64,000 nucleotides of DNA. Source: Sordaria brevicollis. Taxonomy: Eukaryota > Ascomycota > Sordariomycetes > Sordariales > Sordariaceae. Numbering within the stretch: position 1 is the stretch's first letter; every line of letters begins with the position of its first letter. The stretch is from assembly GCA_033439795.1 (NCBI GenBank), contig JAUTDP010000002.1:5270001-5334000 (forward strand), read 5' to 3'. Positions 1 to 10,711 of this stretch are shown in pieces. Below the pieces are notes generated by a model that saw only the letters and a program-made list of their open reading frames with translations, had not been told where the DNA came from and did not search any database. A program made the translations under genes and the position numbers.

Positions 1-2
1 CC

Positions 3-1391
3 CCCCAAGGACCAAACGACGAACCAGCCCAAAAAGAAGCCCTAGACCTAATCTCCCGCATCGAATCCTTCCTCCTCGAAGCGCACTGCCTGCAAGCCTC
101 AGCGTCATGCATGATTGAAAATCTGCAACAAAATCCCGAGGCCGCAGCCGCTGTCGCCCTATCTCTCGCTGAATTGTCGGCAATCATAGGCAAGATGTCA
201 CCTGCCTTTTTAGCGTTTCTGAAGGGCGGGAGTCCGGCGATTTACGCATTACTGTGTAGTCCGCAGTTTCTGATTGGCACCGGTATAGCGGCGGGGGTTA
301 TGGTGGTTATGTTTGGGGGGTGGAAGATTATTAGACGGATTGCGCAGGGGGGTGCTAAACAGAAGGAGGTGGGAATGGGGGGGGTGGAGATGAATGCTGT
401 TAGTGGGAATGGAGCGGCAGGAGGGAATGGGATGGGGGTGAGGGGGTTTGATGCCGGGGCGAGGGCTGGTGGGATCGGACAGGAGGATGCGCTGGTTCTT
501 GATGAGGAGTTGTCGACTATTGAGTGTTGGAGGAGAGGGATTGTGGTTACTGGGGAAGAGGAGGCGGAGGTGGAGTTGAGAAGTCCCGAGGCGGATAAGG
601 CTTTGAGGCAGAAATATAAGGACGAGGTCGGTGTGGGAGGGGGGGAGGTTAGTCCGGATGATTCTGTCTCTCAGGTTGGTCTGGCGAGACGGACGACGAC
701 TGTCAAAAAAGAGTATAGGCCTAGTGGGTTGAGGGAACGCTTGAGGGATGCGGTGGGGGGGCATTCATCTAGTTCTGCCGACAAGGAAAAGGATCGCGAC
801 AGCAAGGAGAAGGAAAAGGAAAAGGAGAGAAAACGCCGCGACGAAATTGACGTTCCCGATCGCAAATCCTCTTCTCGCAGCGATAAGAAAACGACAGCAA
901 GCGAGGTCGGCACCCAAATCTCCCACCGCAGTTCCCGCTCTCACGCCCACCGCGGCGACCGCACCAGCACCAGAGACAAAGATAGCACCAAAGACAGGGA
1001 CACCCGGAGCGAAGTCTCCCGCTCCAAACTCGACCGCGAGAGAGAAAAAGACTCGGAGAGGAGGGAGCGTAAATCAGCTTCTTCCAGGGTTGGAACAAGC
1101 AGCTCCAAGGAAGTTAACACCGGCGCGGGCAATGATGATGGTGACAGCATGGGGAAGAAGAAGAGTAATATGATTAAGTCGTTGTTTAAGAGGATGAAGG
1201 ATAGGGAGGATGAGAAGGTTGCGTCTGCTGGTGCTGGGACTAAGGAGAAGGAGAGGGAGAGGGAGAGGGAGAGGGAAAGGGATAGAGGGGAGAGGGATAG
1301 AGGAGAAAGAGAGAGGGAGAGGAGGACGAGCAAGGAGGAACGGGGACATGGGGAGAGGCATGTTAGGAGGGCTGCTAGTGTTGCGAATTGA
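3..1391 (+). CDS. 3' part of a membrane-anchored fungal protein with a charged tail
   Basis: The reading frame is open from base 3, upstream of the first ATG at 111, so the true start lies outside the window. The visible part has an Ala/Leu-rich helical region, then one strong hydrophobic segment (FLIGTGIAAGVMVVMFGGWK, near residue 50 counted from ATG 111) followed by basic residues, which reads as a single transmembrane helix. After it comes a long Gly-rich and then strongly charged region of Arg/Glu/Lys/Asp and Ser repeats up to the stop, probably disordered; the RERERERER tract near the end comes from a GAGAGG-type DNA repeat. I recall similar conserved but uncharacterised proteins in other filamentous ascomycetes, recognisable by the segment before and through the membrane helix. 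No enzymatic motif is visible and no function is proposed. Confidence 0.75.
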   Translation, partial: PQGPNDEPAQKEALDLISRIESFLLEAHCLQASASCMIENLQQNPEAAAAVALSLAELSAIIGKMSPAFLAFLKGGSPAIYALLCSPQFLIGTGIAAGVMVVMFGGWKIIRRIAQGGAKQKEVGMGGVEMNAVSGNGAAGGNGMGVRGFDAGARAGGIGQEDALVLDEELSTIECWRRGIVVTGEEEAEVELRSPEADKALRQKYKDEVGVGGGEVSPDDSVSQVGLARRTTTVKKEYRPSGLRERLRDAVGGHSSSSADKEKDRDSKEKEKEKERKRRDEIDVPDRKSSSRSDKKTTASEVGTQISHRSSRSHAHRGDRTSTRDKDSTKDRDTRSEVSRSKLDREREKDSERRERKSASSRVGTSSSKEVNTGAGNDDGDSMGKKKSNMIKSLFKRMKDREDEKVASAGAGTKEKERERERERERDRGERDRGERERERRTSKEERGHGERHVRRAASVAN

Positions 1392-2372
1392 GATGGGGTT
1401 ATGATGGGATGAGATATGAGATATGAATACGACAAGAGATGGGATTTGGCATTTGGATTTTACGGGTACAGCAGGAGGTGGGACTTTGGGTTCTGGGAAT
1501 TCGGGAGCAGGATCAGTGGGCTTGGATATCAGGATACAGTTGCCTCTGAGCAATCAACATGTGCTGGACACGCGGCCGCGACGGAGATGGTACTTCAACA
1601 GGATACGAAGCAGGATGCGGCGCATGAAGGGGTTGGTTGGTGTTGGTTCTCTTATTTTTATTGTCACAAATTTGGATATTCCCACTTGTCAATTTTTTGG
1701 TTGTTATCGCAATCGTTCCGTTTTTCATTCTTTTCTCTCGTTTATCATCATTTGTTACGGACCCTTGGATCTGGACAACAATCCTTCATGTTTGTAGACT
1801 TGACTTGAATACTATGTTCCTCCCTACAAGTTAAAACCTCTCCGCCCCCATTCCTACCGCTTGCTGCACGGTTCCTGACAACTCGCCGCCTCTGTCCTAC
1901 CTTATCACACGCATCAATATCTAGGGACTGTGCCGTCGACAATCTCGGACTGTAAGCGGAATGCTTCCCGATCCCGGTACTCCAATGCTGTCTTTCGGAT
2001 CTTAGATCCCCTTCAAGCTGAGGTTACAAGTCCTTCGCTTCGGTAGCGGCTGTGAATGGAAGCAAGTTTTCTACGCCGCTCACTTACTTTTGCGAAGAGT
2101 GGTAACCGTGGTGGCGGGAGTGTAGCAATATTGAAGCTGTTGTGGTCCTCTAAGCATTCTGGAAGGAGTCCGGAAGCTTGAGAGTCCGGTTGGTAGTCGG
2201 CTCTGCCACAGCTGTACCTCCGATTCACTGCACTCTACTATTAAACTCCGGAAGGTTGTTCTTCATTCTTCGAGCAAAACAGCTAGTTACAGCTTGTGGC
2301 GCAAAATACATGAAGCAAAAAGGAGATGGGCCAAAGGGGGGTAAAGCAAAAAGAAAAGTGTACACCAAATAA
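1392..2372. other. Intergenic, 3' flank of the charged membrane protein
   Basis: No reading frame here looks coding. The stretch up to about 1830 is T-rich in places and probably carries the 3' UTR of the upstream gene. The right end lies just 3' of the 5S rRNA gene on the minus strand and holds its oligo-T terminator, seen as AAAAAGAAAAG near 2348-2358 on the plus strand. Confidence 0.6.
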
Positions 2373-2492
2373 GACATACAACACCAGGGATTCGCTGGTC
2401 GTCACCGACCCAACTACTAGTCTGGCCCTCACTGGCTTATCTATGGGAGAGCGGACGGGATCCCGAGTTTTCCAGTGGGTATGGTCGTATGT
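2373..2492 (-). rRNA. 5S ribosomal RNA (dispersed single gene)
   Basis: Read on the minus strand, the gene starts ACATACGACCATACCCACTG at 2492 and ends GGTGTTGTATGTC at 2373, which gives 120 nt. The ends pair to form helix I (ACATACGACC with GGTGTTGTATGT), and the sequence agrees almost base for base with the major (alpha) type of Neurospora 5S RNA as I remember it, including the internal control region around GATAAGCCAGTGAGGG. An oligo-T run follows the 3' end. A lone 5S gene between protein genes is the known arrangement in Neurospora, where 5S genes are scattered rather than tandem. At this length it is below the size normally attacked by RIP. Confidence 0.97.
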
Positions 2493-3276
2493 ATGCATTC
2501 TCTCTTTTCCTTCTGCCTATAATGACGACTTTCCTTGTTTTGTCGGGATTTTGGGGGTAGGTGGGCGGAGGCGGACCGGGGATCTTGTTATTCACCTGTC
2601 CCGACTCCCGAACCGTACTGCACATCCCAAGTACCTATTTCTTGCACTTTTATTTGCGAGAAGAGGCACTTGAATTGTCAGAATGGGCAGGCCATATCTG
2701 GCCAATCAGGAGGTATCTCCACAAGAGGACTAGCCTCCCAGCCACCTTTCTGACTGCAGAGTTTTCCTATTACTCTGGCATCCCCAGACCTTCTTACAGA
2801 GGGCTCCAGAGCTACACAATACACACACATCTCCACCCTCAACTTTGCTGTGCAATCTGACATGAATGTACGTAGTCTCATTCTCTCAAACCTCCGCGGC
2901 ACTCGCGGGCTCCAACTTAACTTTGCGGGTCCAAATGGGGACATGCACCTCCCACCAATCACAATGTTACACAATTTTTGGACTCGCAGGTTCCAAGCCA
3001 CGCGCCACTTGTGGCGGCCGAAAGGGGATGCCACAGGGATGCGGTGAGCGTCATGTGACTAGTCTGCGGTCGCACCACATAAAACATGGATTCCCATTCC
3101 ATCCCATTCCATCCCATCCCATCCCATCCCATCCCTCTCCACACTCCACTCAGATCTGGCCGGCCCGGGCCCGTTCATCTCATCTCTTTCAATCAACCCC
3201 ATCTACATACACTACCATCTCGCTTGCATCCCCACCCGACCCGGACATCACCTACATCGTCATCGCTACATGTAGT
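2493..3276. other. Intergenic with a CCCAT minisatellite
   Basis: This is the region between the divergent 5S gene and the downstream multi-exon gene. At about 3098-3140 a short tandem repeat of ATCCCATTCC/ATCCC units lies roughly 140-180 bases before the predicted start codon, so it may sit in the promoter or 5' UTR. No other gene is visible. Confidence 0.6.
2518..2521 (-). promoter_or_regulatory. TATA element upstream of the 5S rRNA gene
   Basis: TATA lies 26-29 bases upstream of the 5S start at 2492. This matches the conserved TATA box at about -29 that Neurospora 5S genes need in addition to the internal promoter. Confidence 0.75.
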
Positions 3277-6238
3277 ATGGGGGACTCGCTGCCCGACGCA
3301 CCGGCACCTCGCCAGCCTCAAGGGGACTCGACACAGCCCGATCCCGATCCCCATCCATCACGTCGTCAACGTCCCGGCCCTCTCGATAACAATGCCTCTA
3401 CGACTAGCCATGATCAACTTGAAGCGCCACACGCGTCGACCTCCCCCTCAGAGTTAGTTGTTTCATGTGCCTACAATCTACAATCAAGCTTCAGCGCAGG
3501 GCATGACTAACTCGGTTTTGTTTCCCGCCGACGACGCAGCTCGGAGCCCCGGAGCACCTCTGTTACCGTGTGCAGTGGCCGACAGTTGTGTCGTTGTGGG
3601 GTGAACGATAACCACCGACCCAAGGTTTTGTTTACACCTTCCATGCCCACCCCCACCCCCCAGTCCCCCTTCCCCTTCCCTCGTCCTGAAGTTATGTGTC
3701 CCCCCCAGGATGCACGGGCGTTCCGTCTCTTTGCTAGCACTGTTGCTCGAGTTCCGTCATCCATAAGTCAAAAGCCGGAAAAATTTGCCAAATCCTACTC
3801 ATCAGGTTACCTGCTCGTCGGGTACGCTTGTTGAAAGGACTGGGGCTCTTTGGCAGGGCCGCGGGCAGGGGGCCTTTTGCTTCAGTAGACGGTGTCTGCG
3901 CAGAAGGTCTCTCTGCTGTCTTGCCTCCCGTTTATGGAGCCCGTCCGAGAGCTGCAGCGCCGCGAGAGCGGCAGGACCATCACCATAACCAGGCCTGGCG
4001 CTTTTATATCCACCCGGTTATAAAGCCGTTCCGTCTCTTTCCGTTCGGTGTTGCTGGAGTTCCGTCATCCATAAGTCAAAAGCCGGAAAAACTTGCCAAA
4101 TCCTACTCATCAGGTTGCCTGCTCGGTCGGGCACGCTTGTTGAAAGGACTGGGGCTCTTTGGCAGGGCCGCGGGCAGGGGGGCCTTTTGCTTCAGCAGAC
4201 GGTGTTTGCGCAAAAGGTCTCCCTGCTGTCTTGCCTCCCGTTTATGGAGCCCGTTCGACAGCTACACGGTTCCGCAAGAGCGGCAGGACTGTCCCTTCAC
4301 CGTCACAAAACAACTCCCCATCCTCATTCCCTCTGCATGAAATTATGGTAATAACAAACTCGTTAACAGTTTCGACGATGACGATATATCGACGGCATCG
4401 GATGCGAGCGACGATCCAAGACATTGCAAGATCGATCTACATGGTGAAACGGGAGTCGTTGTTTGGGATGATGTTGACCATGGTCTGCAATATACGTCAG
4501 GGCTCAAGGTGCAATTGCACGTCGACACTTCGGAACAACGTGCCCTGTTCTTCCTCCGTGGCCATCTTTCCCTCAAGGCCGGCAACCCAACCAATGTCCA
4601 GCTTTTCCTGATCATATATCCCGAGGTCATTCGATCCATCGAATTCGAAGAAAATGTCAACCCGCCTGTATCAGCCTTGAAGGATAACACCTTCACCAGC
4701 CTACGCTTCGTCATGACCCAGCCGCCTTGCTTTGTTGGCCCTAGAGGTCGGCCCTTGCAACCCAAGGAAACGTCACAAGATCTGCTCAGCGCCATGAGCG
4801 CTCTTTCTCTGGTACGAACTCTCACCATTTACTTGGACATGGACATGCTCTCTATACCCGAGGCTCGAGATCAGTTGGCCTTGTTCCCGTTGATTTTCTC
4901 GTCCACCGATACCCGCAACCGACCGAGGACGGACGAACACCTTGCAGACTTGAAAAGGCTATATAGGGGTGCGGGCGGCCAGATTATCAACTCGGACATG
5001 ACCAGGGCCGTATCCAACGACGGCCCTAGTGGTACCGTAAAAGACGCAAGGGTTCCAGATGGAAAGGTGGAAAGCAACCCGAGTCCAGCACACTTCGCAC
5101 ATTTCAGTAGGTTCCTGTAACTACTGTCGTTATCTATACCCCTGCTAACATCTCTTATTGCCAGACCGCAAGCGTCGACACTCTGGCGACCCGTTGCCCC
5201 GTTATGTAGATCAGGAACACATCAATGAAAGTGGCCCATCTATCGATTTGGCGAGTAGCTCCCAGACTCCGGCACAACCCCCCACTCCACTAGGTATGTT
5301 CGCTCGCCTACTACCAGTATCTTCGCGCTCCTAACAAACCCCTAGAACAAAAACGGCAACGCACATCAGAGCCTCCATCCCTTGAGACGTCCCAAGACCT
5401 CGCCCTCGCCGTCCACGATCTGTACAAACGCCATCACGAATTGAACGACACCCTCTTCAAAGCCTTACAAGACGTTTTTCCCAGCGTCCGCAAGATGGTC
5501 GATGAAAACCAACACCGCATCAAAGAGATTCACCACCAATACACCGCTATCCTCGAACCTATTGTTCAACGCACCGCCAAGCTTGAGACCCGCATCAAAG
5601 AACTTAATGCACGGCTCGATAGTCAAAGTGACTGCCGATACGACGCAGAGGAGGAAAGGAGCCTCTTCCGTCGCTTAGAAGACCTCCTCTCAAGCCGTCT
5701 GGACAGAGCAATCGCGAGGGAATTCGACAAGGCGTGCGATAACTTGCGCGGTTACAATACCAACGAGGCAGAACTGGAAATGGCGTATCGGCTTGAAGTC
5801 CAGCGCGAAACACTGCAAGGCGAGTTTCTCGACAAGGTCCGGGATGAGTTCATCGCGGCGGTCGCTATGGACGATGTGATGAACAAAATGGCAAAGGACG
5901 TTATGGAGAGGGTTACGGGGTGGATAAAGGACGCGAATGGACCTAGCCAGGATAGGACGTCGCTTCGCGCTACTCACTCTCACTCTCCCGACCCTCCTCC
6001 TCCACCACCTACCGAAAATTCCCTTTTTGTTGCAGTGCAAGATATCCAGGCGACGTATTGTCCTTCGGTGATGGATGTCGACTCGGTTGAGATGATTCGG
6101 GTGATGGAGTATTTGCGGGATAACCCGCTGAGTGCGGTCATGTATTGCGCGTCTATGCCGGCGGCGAGACGAGCCCTTGTGAAGAAGTGGAAAGCCGAAG
6201 CCGAAGAAGATTTTGGGCGGCAGAAGGAGCCAAGTTAA
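3277..6238 (+). CDS. Multi-exon coiled-coil protein of unknown function
   Basis: The 3' half is well supported. A frame open from 4341 runs to 5106, intron 1 is GTAGGT...GCCAG at 5107-5164, the next exon runs 5165-5293, a second intron GTATGT...CCTAG is at about 5294-5347, and the last exon ends at 6238. All junctions keep frame. The 5' end is less sure: ATG 3277 (MGDSLPDAPA...) joins in frame through a GTTAGT...CGCAG intron at 3453-3539, with a GACTAAC branch site, to a Pro-rich exon. The link from there across the duplicated segment (3720-4290) to 4341 is unresolved. Visible features are an acidic stretch (SFDDDDIS), a globular beta-rich middle, and a C-terminal part (from about 5400) rich in heptad-like Leu/Glu/Arg/Lys, probably coiled coil, with a proline run near 5995-6010. 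I recognise no family. It may be genus-restricted. Confidence 0.6.
3720..4290. repeat. Tandem duplication, two copies of about 260 bp, spacing 308 bp
   Basis: Copy 1 (about 3720-3977) and copy 2 (about 4028-4290) share TTCCGTCTCTTT, GTTCCGTCATCCATAAGTCA and most of what follows. In the well-aligned core (3751-3925 against 4059-4235) I count seven substitutions, all transitions, and two one-base G differences. Six of the seven would change the amino acid in the longest shared frames, so this part is probably not under coding constraint and may be intronic or a non-coding insertion. The unit is shorter than the roughly 400 bp usually needed for RIP. Confidence 0.85.
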
Positions 6239-7451
6239 TGATGTTAATGTGTGTACGCACGCCAAGGCGTCCCCCACAGCCTCGGCCCCAGTGTAGAATG
6301 TAGATTCTATCTGGCGGCCCTTCCTTGCGGTATAAAGGGCAAGAAGGAGAGAGAGATACGTTTGGAAATTCCACTTGTTATTGCCCTCACCATTTTTTGT
6401 ATTATTGATAATGCCCCGCCACTGCACTACCCTTCAAGTTCTCTTCTTTAACCAAGTGCATCAGAATGCTTTCTCTTCAGGATCGTTTTTTTGTTGAAAA
6501 ATATTCACGGTAAACATCCATATTATTAGAAAAGCCACGATCTTGCCCTTGCTGAGTTATTCTATCCGCTTTGCAAACTCTTACATTTGCTTAGTTTCGG
6601 GGGGAAGGAATAGCGTACAACCAAGCTTCTAGAACTTGATACTCTCTGCGGAAATCCTTCACGCTTATCGCAGAGAATCAAAAAAATACCCACCTTACCA
6701 CTTACCTACCTAGTCTCTTATAACAGGCATGCATCTAAAATTGTCTGTCAGCCCCCATTTTTTTTGTTCCTGGAGGTTCTGTGAGAATAAGACATAGTTT
6801 TTTTTTTTTTTTCTAGAGGGACTTTTAGGGGTAGGTGGGTGGCCGGTGGGTGGGTGTGCGCGGCCCCGGGACCGGGCGTCGGGACGGGAATCTTTTCTTT
6901 TTTGTCTACCGCCGCCGCCCGTTTGGGATTACACCACAACTTCACAAGAAGGTCAAAAAGGGTTGGGGAATAAATTGTAAGAAAGGGGGGTATATTTTGG
7001 GTGGTTTTGGGGGGGGGGGGGGGGGGGGGGGAAATTTGGGACTTTTGATTTGTAAATGAATATTTACGGACGGGACTGTTGAGTACCTACAAGTAAGGTG
7101 TGTAGGGGAGCGAGCGAGCGAGCGAGCGGGTTGGATCGGGCGGTCGGGCGGTCGGGCGGCTGGGGTGGCCGAAGCGGCCCGCGGTGTGTGAGGATGTTGG
7201 ATTGGAGATGTTGGGGGCCGAGATGTAAAGGACTTTAGATGAATGTCAAGGCAGGAAACATTAGGAGAGAGACATTGGGATTACCTAGAGAAAGGGGTTT
7301 GCTGAGGAATGGAGAGTATACATAAGGTATACTCAGGCCCAGGCTGCTTTACCTTTTAGTAGTGAAGAATAACCCATCTAGATCACTTCACACTCAGTCC
7401 TCAATTTCAGATTGGACTACCTACCCTCCACCCAATATGGATTATTAGACT
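6239..7451. other. Intergenic rich in homopolymers and simple repeats
   Basis: No coding frame is convincing. The stretch holds a T15 run (6798-6812), a GGGTGGCC-rich segment, a G23 run (7009-7031), a GAGC microsatellite (about 7108-7130) and a CGGTCGGG repeat (about 7137-7160). The last 130 bases precede the terpene cyclase start and are CT-rich, as expected of a fungal 5' leader. Confidence 0.6.
7009..7031. repeat. G23 homopolymer
   Basis: Twenty-three consecutive G, preceded by GGTTTT and followed by AAATTTGGG. With GGGGTGG-type sequence on both sides it could form a G-quadruplex on the plus strand. Its exact length is likely to vary between isolates and assemblies. Confidence 0.9.
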
Positions 7452-9123
7452 ATGGGTTCTACCAATTCTCCACGGCTGACAACAGCAGGATTATATGCCG
7501 CTCTCAAAGGGCAGACTCTTCGCTTCCCCAGTCTTGACTCGATCTTATCACCTTTTCCAACGGAACTCAGCCCGCATTATGACCAGCTGAAGCACATCGT
7601 CGATATGATCATTGAAGATCAGATAGACGAGGAGGAAGTAAAGGAGAAGGCGAGGAAGATTGATGTGGCTTTGTTGGCCGCTTAGTACGTCCCGATTCTC
7701 TCATTTCCGTTCTATGTCGTTCATTAACGTCACCAGGGGTACTCACCTCTGTGATATGGACACTGAGAGTTGTATGAGACTGGCAACTGGGTACCGCGAT
7801 CGATGGAAACTGACAAGACTGCAGTTGGTACCCCCATTCACCCCTAGAAAGATTAGAAACCATAAGCTACTTCCTCCTCTGGATCTTCCTATGGGACGAT
7901 GCGGCCGAGGAATCAGCCACCATCGATCTCGATGCCGATTCCACAACAACTCTCAACGAACGAGCGCTGGAATACGTCGCTTACCACCTCGGTCTTGATC
8001 ACAGAGCTTTCATCCCACTACCAGATCCTTCACCCTCCACACTTCCGTCCCTCTCAACACCCATGTGCAGGACTAGCAGTCCAAGCAGGCCCAGCTCCCG
8101 CTCTTCAACCTCTTCTTCTCCTTCAAAGTCGTCGACCACAGCACAAGCCACACACCCTGTTCCTGTTGCTGTTGCTATTGTGGCCCTGCCACCCTCACCA
8201 CCCCAAAGCAACGATAGCACCGCCACCACGAGCAACATGTATATTGACTCCGAACCCGAATATAAAGATCAACGGGCAGAGAGCATCATCATCAATGTTG
8301 AGAAGCAGAGTCAGACTAGGGGCACGAAGGAACCACCACCACCAACCAAGTACTCAACATTCTTCAAATGTTTTTCCCACTCCTTCCGTTCCCACTCCCC
8401 CGCCCACTCCCCCCACCATCTCCTCTCCTCCACCTCCCTCTACCTCTCCTCCACCTCCCTCTACCTCTCCTCCACCTCCCTCGAAGTTTCCACCCACACC
8501 GCCGGCCACGGAACAATCCCAACCGAGACCGAGTATTGGAAGTACAGACGCGGGACAAACGGGATCAGCTTCTTTAGCTGTCTTGGTGAATACATGACGG
8601 ATACCGTCCTACCCGGGAAGGTGTGGGAGATGAAAGAGATGAGGAGGCTATGGGACGCAGTGGCAAGGAATGTGGTCATGTACGTCTTTTCCTCCCTTCT
8701 CATTCTCAATGTGGTATGCGGGTTTGAATGGAGACGTGGTGGCTAACGAAAACACCTTACCTACCTGTAGTATCAACGACGTGCTATCCCTACCAAAAGA
8801 GATAAAAGTCAACTGGCCGGGGTTGGTAGCTATTTACCTCGTTGATCGCACTCCCAACATGTCACTTGACAAGGCTGTTGGGATTCTGGTGGAGGAGTTG
8901 AAAAGAGGTTAGTGAGGAGGTGGAAGATGCGGGGAGGAGGATTGTGGAGATGGTTCCTGCTGAGGACGCGGATCCAACGGTGAGGGAGAATGTCGAAAAG
9001 TACCTGCGGTCCGTGTACACGGTCATGACGGGGCACTATGAGTGGACGCTGGCGACGGAGCGGTATGGGCTGAAGAAGAACGGGTGGTTGAGGGAGGATA
9101 AGAGTGTGGTTATTCCTTTGTGA
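7452..9123 (+). CDS. Class I terpene cyclase, frameshifted, with low-complexity insert
   Basis: The family cyclises prenyl diphosphates (mostly farnesyl diphosphate in fungi). Exon 1 is 7452-7684, intron GTACGT...CTGCAG 7685-7824, exon 2 7825-8679, intron GTACGT...CTGTAG 8680-8770 (CTAAC branch site), and exon 3 starts at 8771. Motifs: WIFLWDDAAEE with the metal-binding D102-D103-x-x-E106; EYWKYRRGTNG with the diphosphate-sensing Arg319; and NDVLSLPKE with the NSE triad N365-S369-E373. Arg319 lies exactly 46 residues before N365, the known spacing. The C-terminal GHYEWTLATERYGL with its Arg-Tyr pair is also present, but in another frame: after ELKR the frame meets TAG at 8910-8912 and the family sequence continues from about 8908 one base out of phase. 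Between the aspartate motif and Arg319 there are about 216 residues where such cyclases usually have about 85, mostly Ser/Pro/Thr low complexity with a 21 bp triple repeat. It could be a pseudogene, or a sequence error in a live gene. Confidence 0.8.
8423..8483. repeat. 21 bp tandem repeat, about three copies, in the terpene cyclase
   Basis: Units of CTCTCCTCCACCTCCCTCTA with one further base repeat in frame and encode an LSSTSLY-type heptapeptide three times. This sits within the low-complexity insert and is one likely source of its growth. Confidence 0.85.
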
Positions 9124-9303
9124 CAGGTGATGAAAGCGAACAGGTCAAGGGTGGAGAGAATTCGCTGGATAATTGACGAGTTGTATCACTACGCTATCTC
9201 TAATGGATTTGACTACTAATTAAACTGTTTCCTTTTGAGACTCTAAGTCGTCCCCGCGATAATAACATCGATCAAGGATAAGAGCCGCTCCAACTAATTC
9301 TCA

Positions 9304-10711
9304 TCATCGATTCCCTTTGGTGTCCGCGACATCAACGCTACCTCGTCCACCTCCAGAAAGGCTGCTACCCTCTACTCCTGACCAGCCACTTGATAAAGGG
9401 AGGTCGTCACGGATTTCACCAAGCCGCGAAATGAAAAGTCCACAAACCGTCACTTCCCTCAACACGGCCTCAGGGATCAACAGCCCAGGGGGCGACAAGT
9501 CTTGAGGGCCGATGGTAGTCCGGAAGAACGTCATCCACAGACGAATATATGAATCGCATGGCTGTGGCACACAAACAGCCTTGCCCGCTTTGGTGTAGTG
9601 CTCAATAACATCGGCCGACTTGGTACGGTAAACATGGATGCGTTCGCGAATGGCCGTCTCGTTGTCGTCGGCCCGGTTTCGTAGGAGACATCGCTCGATC
9701 ATGGTGGTCTCGGGTATGTCGAGGAAGATGAGCTTGCTGATGGGACCAATATTTTTCTCAAAGTATTCGGCCGACTCTTTAGCACGCGGAAACCCTGTTG
9801 GTGGCAAGGAGTTAGCTACGGACAGAGGACATATTGTCTCGGTGAGCGAACGTACCATCAAGAAGATAGGTGCGGATAGGCGCCTTTGCACTTTTTAAAG
9901 TCATAATAATATGCTGTTTGATCAGACCGACTGTCATGTGCGGATCGCCAATCGCACCCTTGGCAAGATTGGCTTTGAGGACGTCGGCGTACGGGCTATC
10001 AGGCCGTTGTGCCTCGGCGCGCAGGATGTCTCCGATGGCAATGTGCATGACGCTGTTGTCCATCTTGGCCCATGAGGAGCAGATGGTGGACTTGCCAGAG
10101 CCGGGGCCTCCAAGGATGGCAAAGAACTTGGGCTTATTATCATGTGGATCTGTGACTGTTGTCTGACGCCTATTGATCTTGCCAAAGAAATGCTGCAACA
10201 GTCCGGCACCGTGAAAAGATGCAATGACGGTCGGGTTCGCCGACACAGTCCAATAGCGCATCTCAAGAGCATCCTGGAATGATGATATTTTCGGGGCCAG
10301 TTCGTCTGTTGTCTCAAAGTCCTTGATATGCTTGAACTGGTCTCTGGTAGCCTTTTGCTCTGGGAGGACCGCTGAGCTTGCCAAATGGTTCTTCGTACCG
10401 TCCATGTTCTGTTGAAGGGCTTGGTTCATTCGCTCCAACTCATCTATCAACGTCGCTTTCTCGTCCTCTTTCTCCGTAGGCGTCGTGACACCGGTCTTTT
10501 CGCTGGAGCTGGTAGGGTTGCCGGAGCTTGAAGAGTCGGGCAGTGGCACTGCCTGTGGTGTTTGCTGGCGAGGCGACACGGTAGTAGGAGCGGTTGTCGT
10601 AGTCTGCTGCTGTGCTGTCGGGGGGTCTAACAACAAGTCTGGAAGTTCACGCGTGATCTCGCGGACAGCTTCCTTCTCAACATCTTGTCGGGGCTGAGTC
10701 TGCTCCGCCAT
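9304..10711 (-). CDS. Adenylate kinase / UMP-CMP kinase family protein with long N-terminal extension
   Basis: Exon 1 is 10711-9856, intron GTACGT...CAACAG 9855-9795 (GCTAAC branch site), exon 2 9794-9304; 448 residues. Residues 1-190 are Gln/Thr/Ser/Pro-rich with a short helical stretch and no recognised domain. The kinase core follows: P-loop GGPGSGKST at about 201-209, IGDILRAE at about 227-233, the split-codon motif DGFPR across the intron, and a short lid RNRADDN, as in the short-lid UMP-CMP kinase branch. The P-loop reads GSGKST where most nucleoside monophosphate kinases have GAGKGT. Such enzymes move phosphate from ATP to an NMP, but the substrate cannot be told from sequence. The C-terminal region after the core (about 100 residues) is not recognised. 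It is convergent with the terpene cyclase, 180 bases away. Confidence 0.88.
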
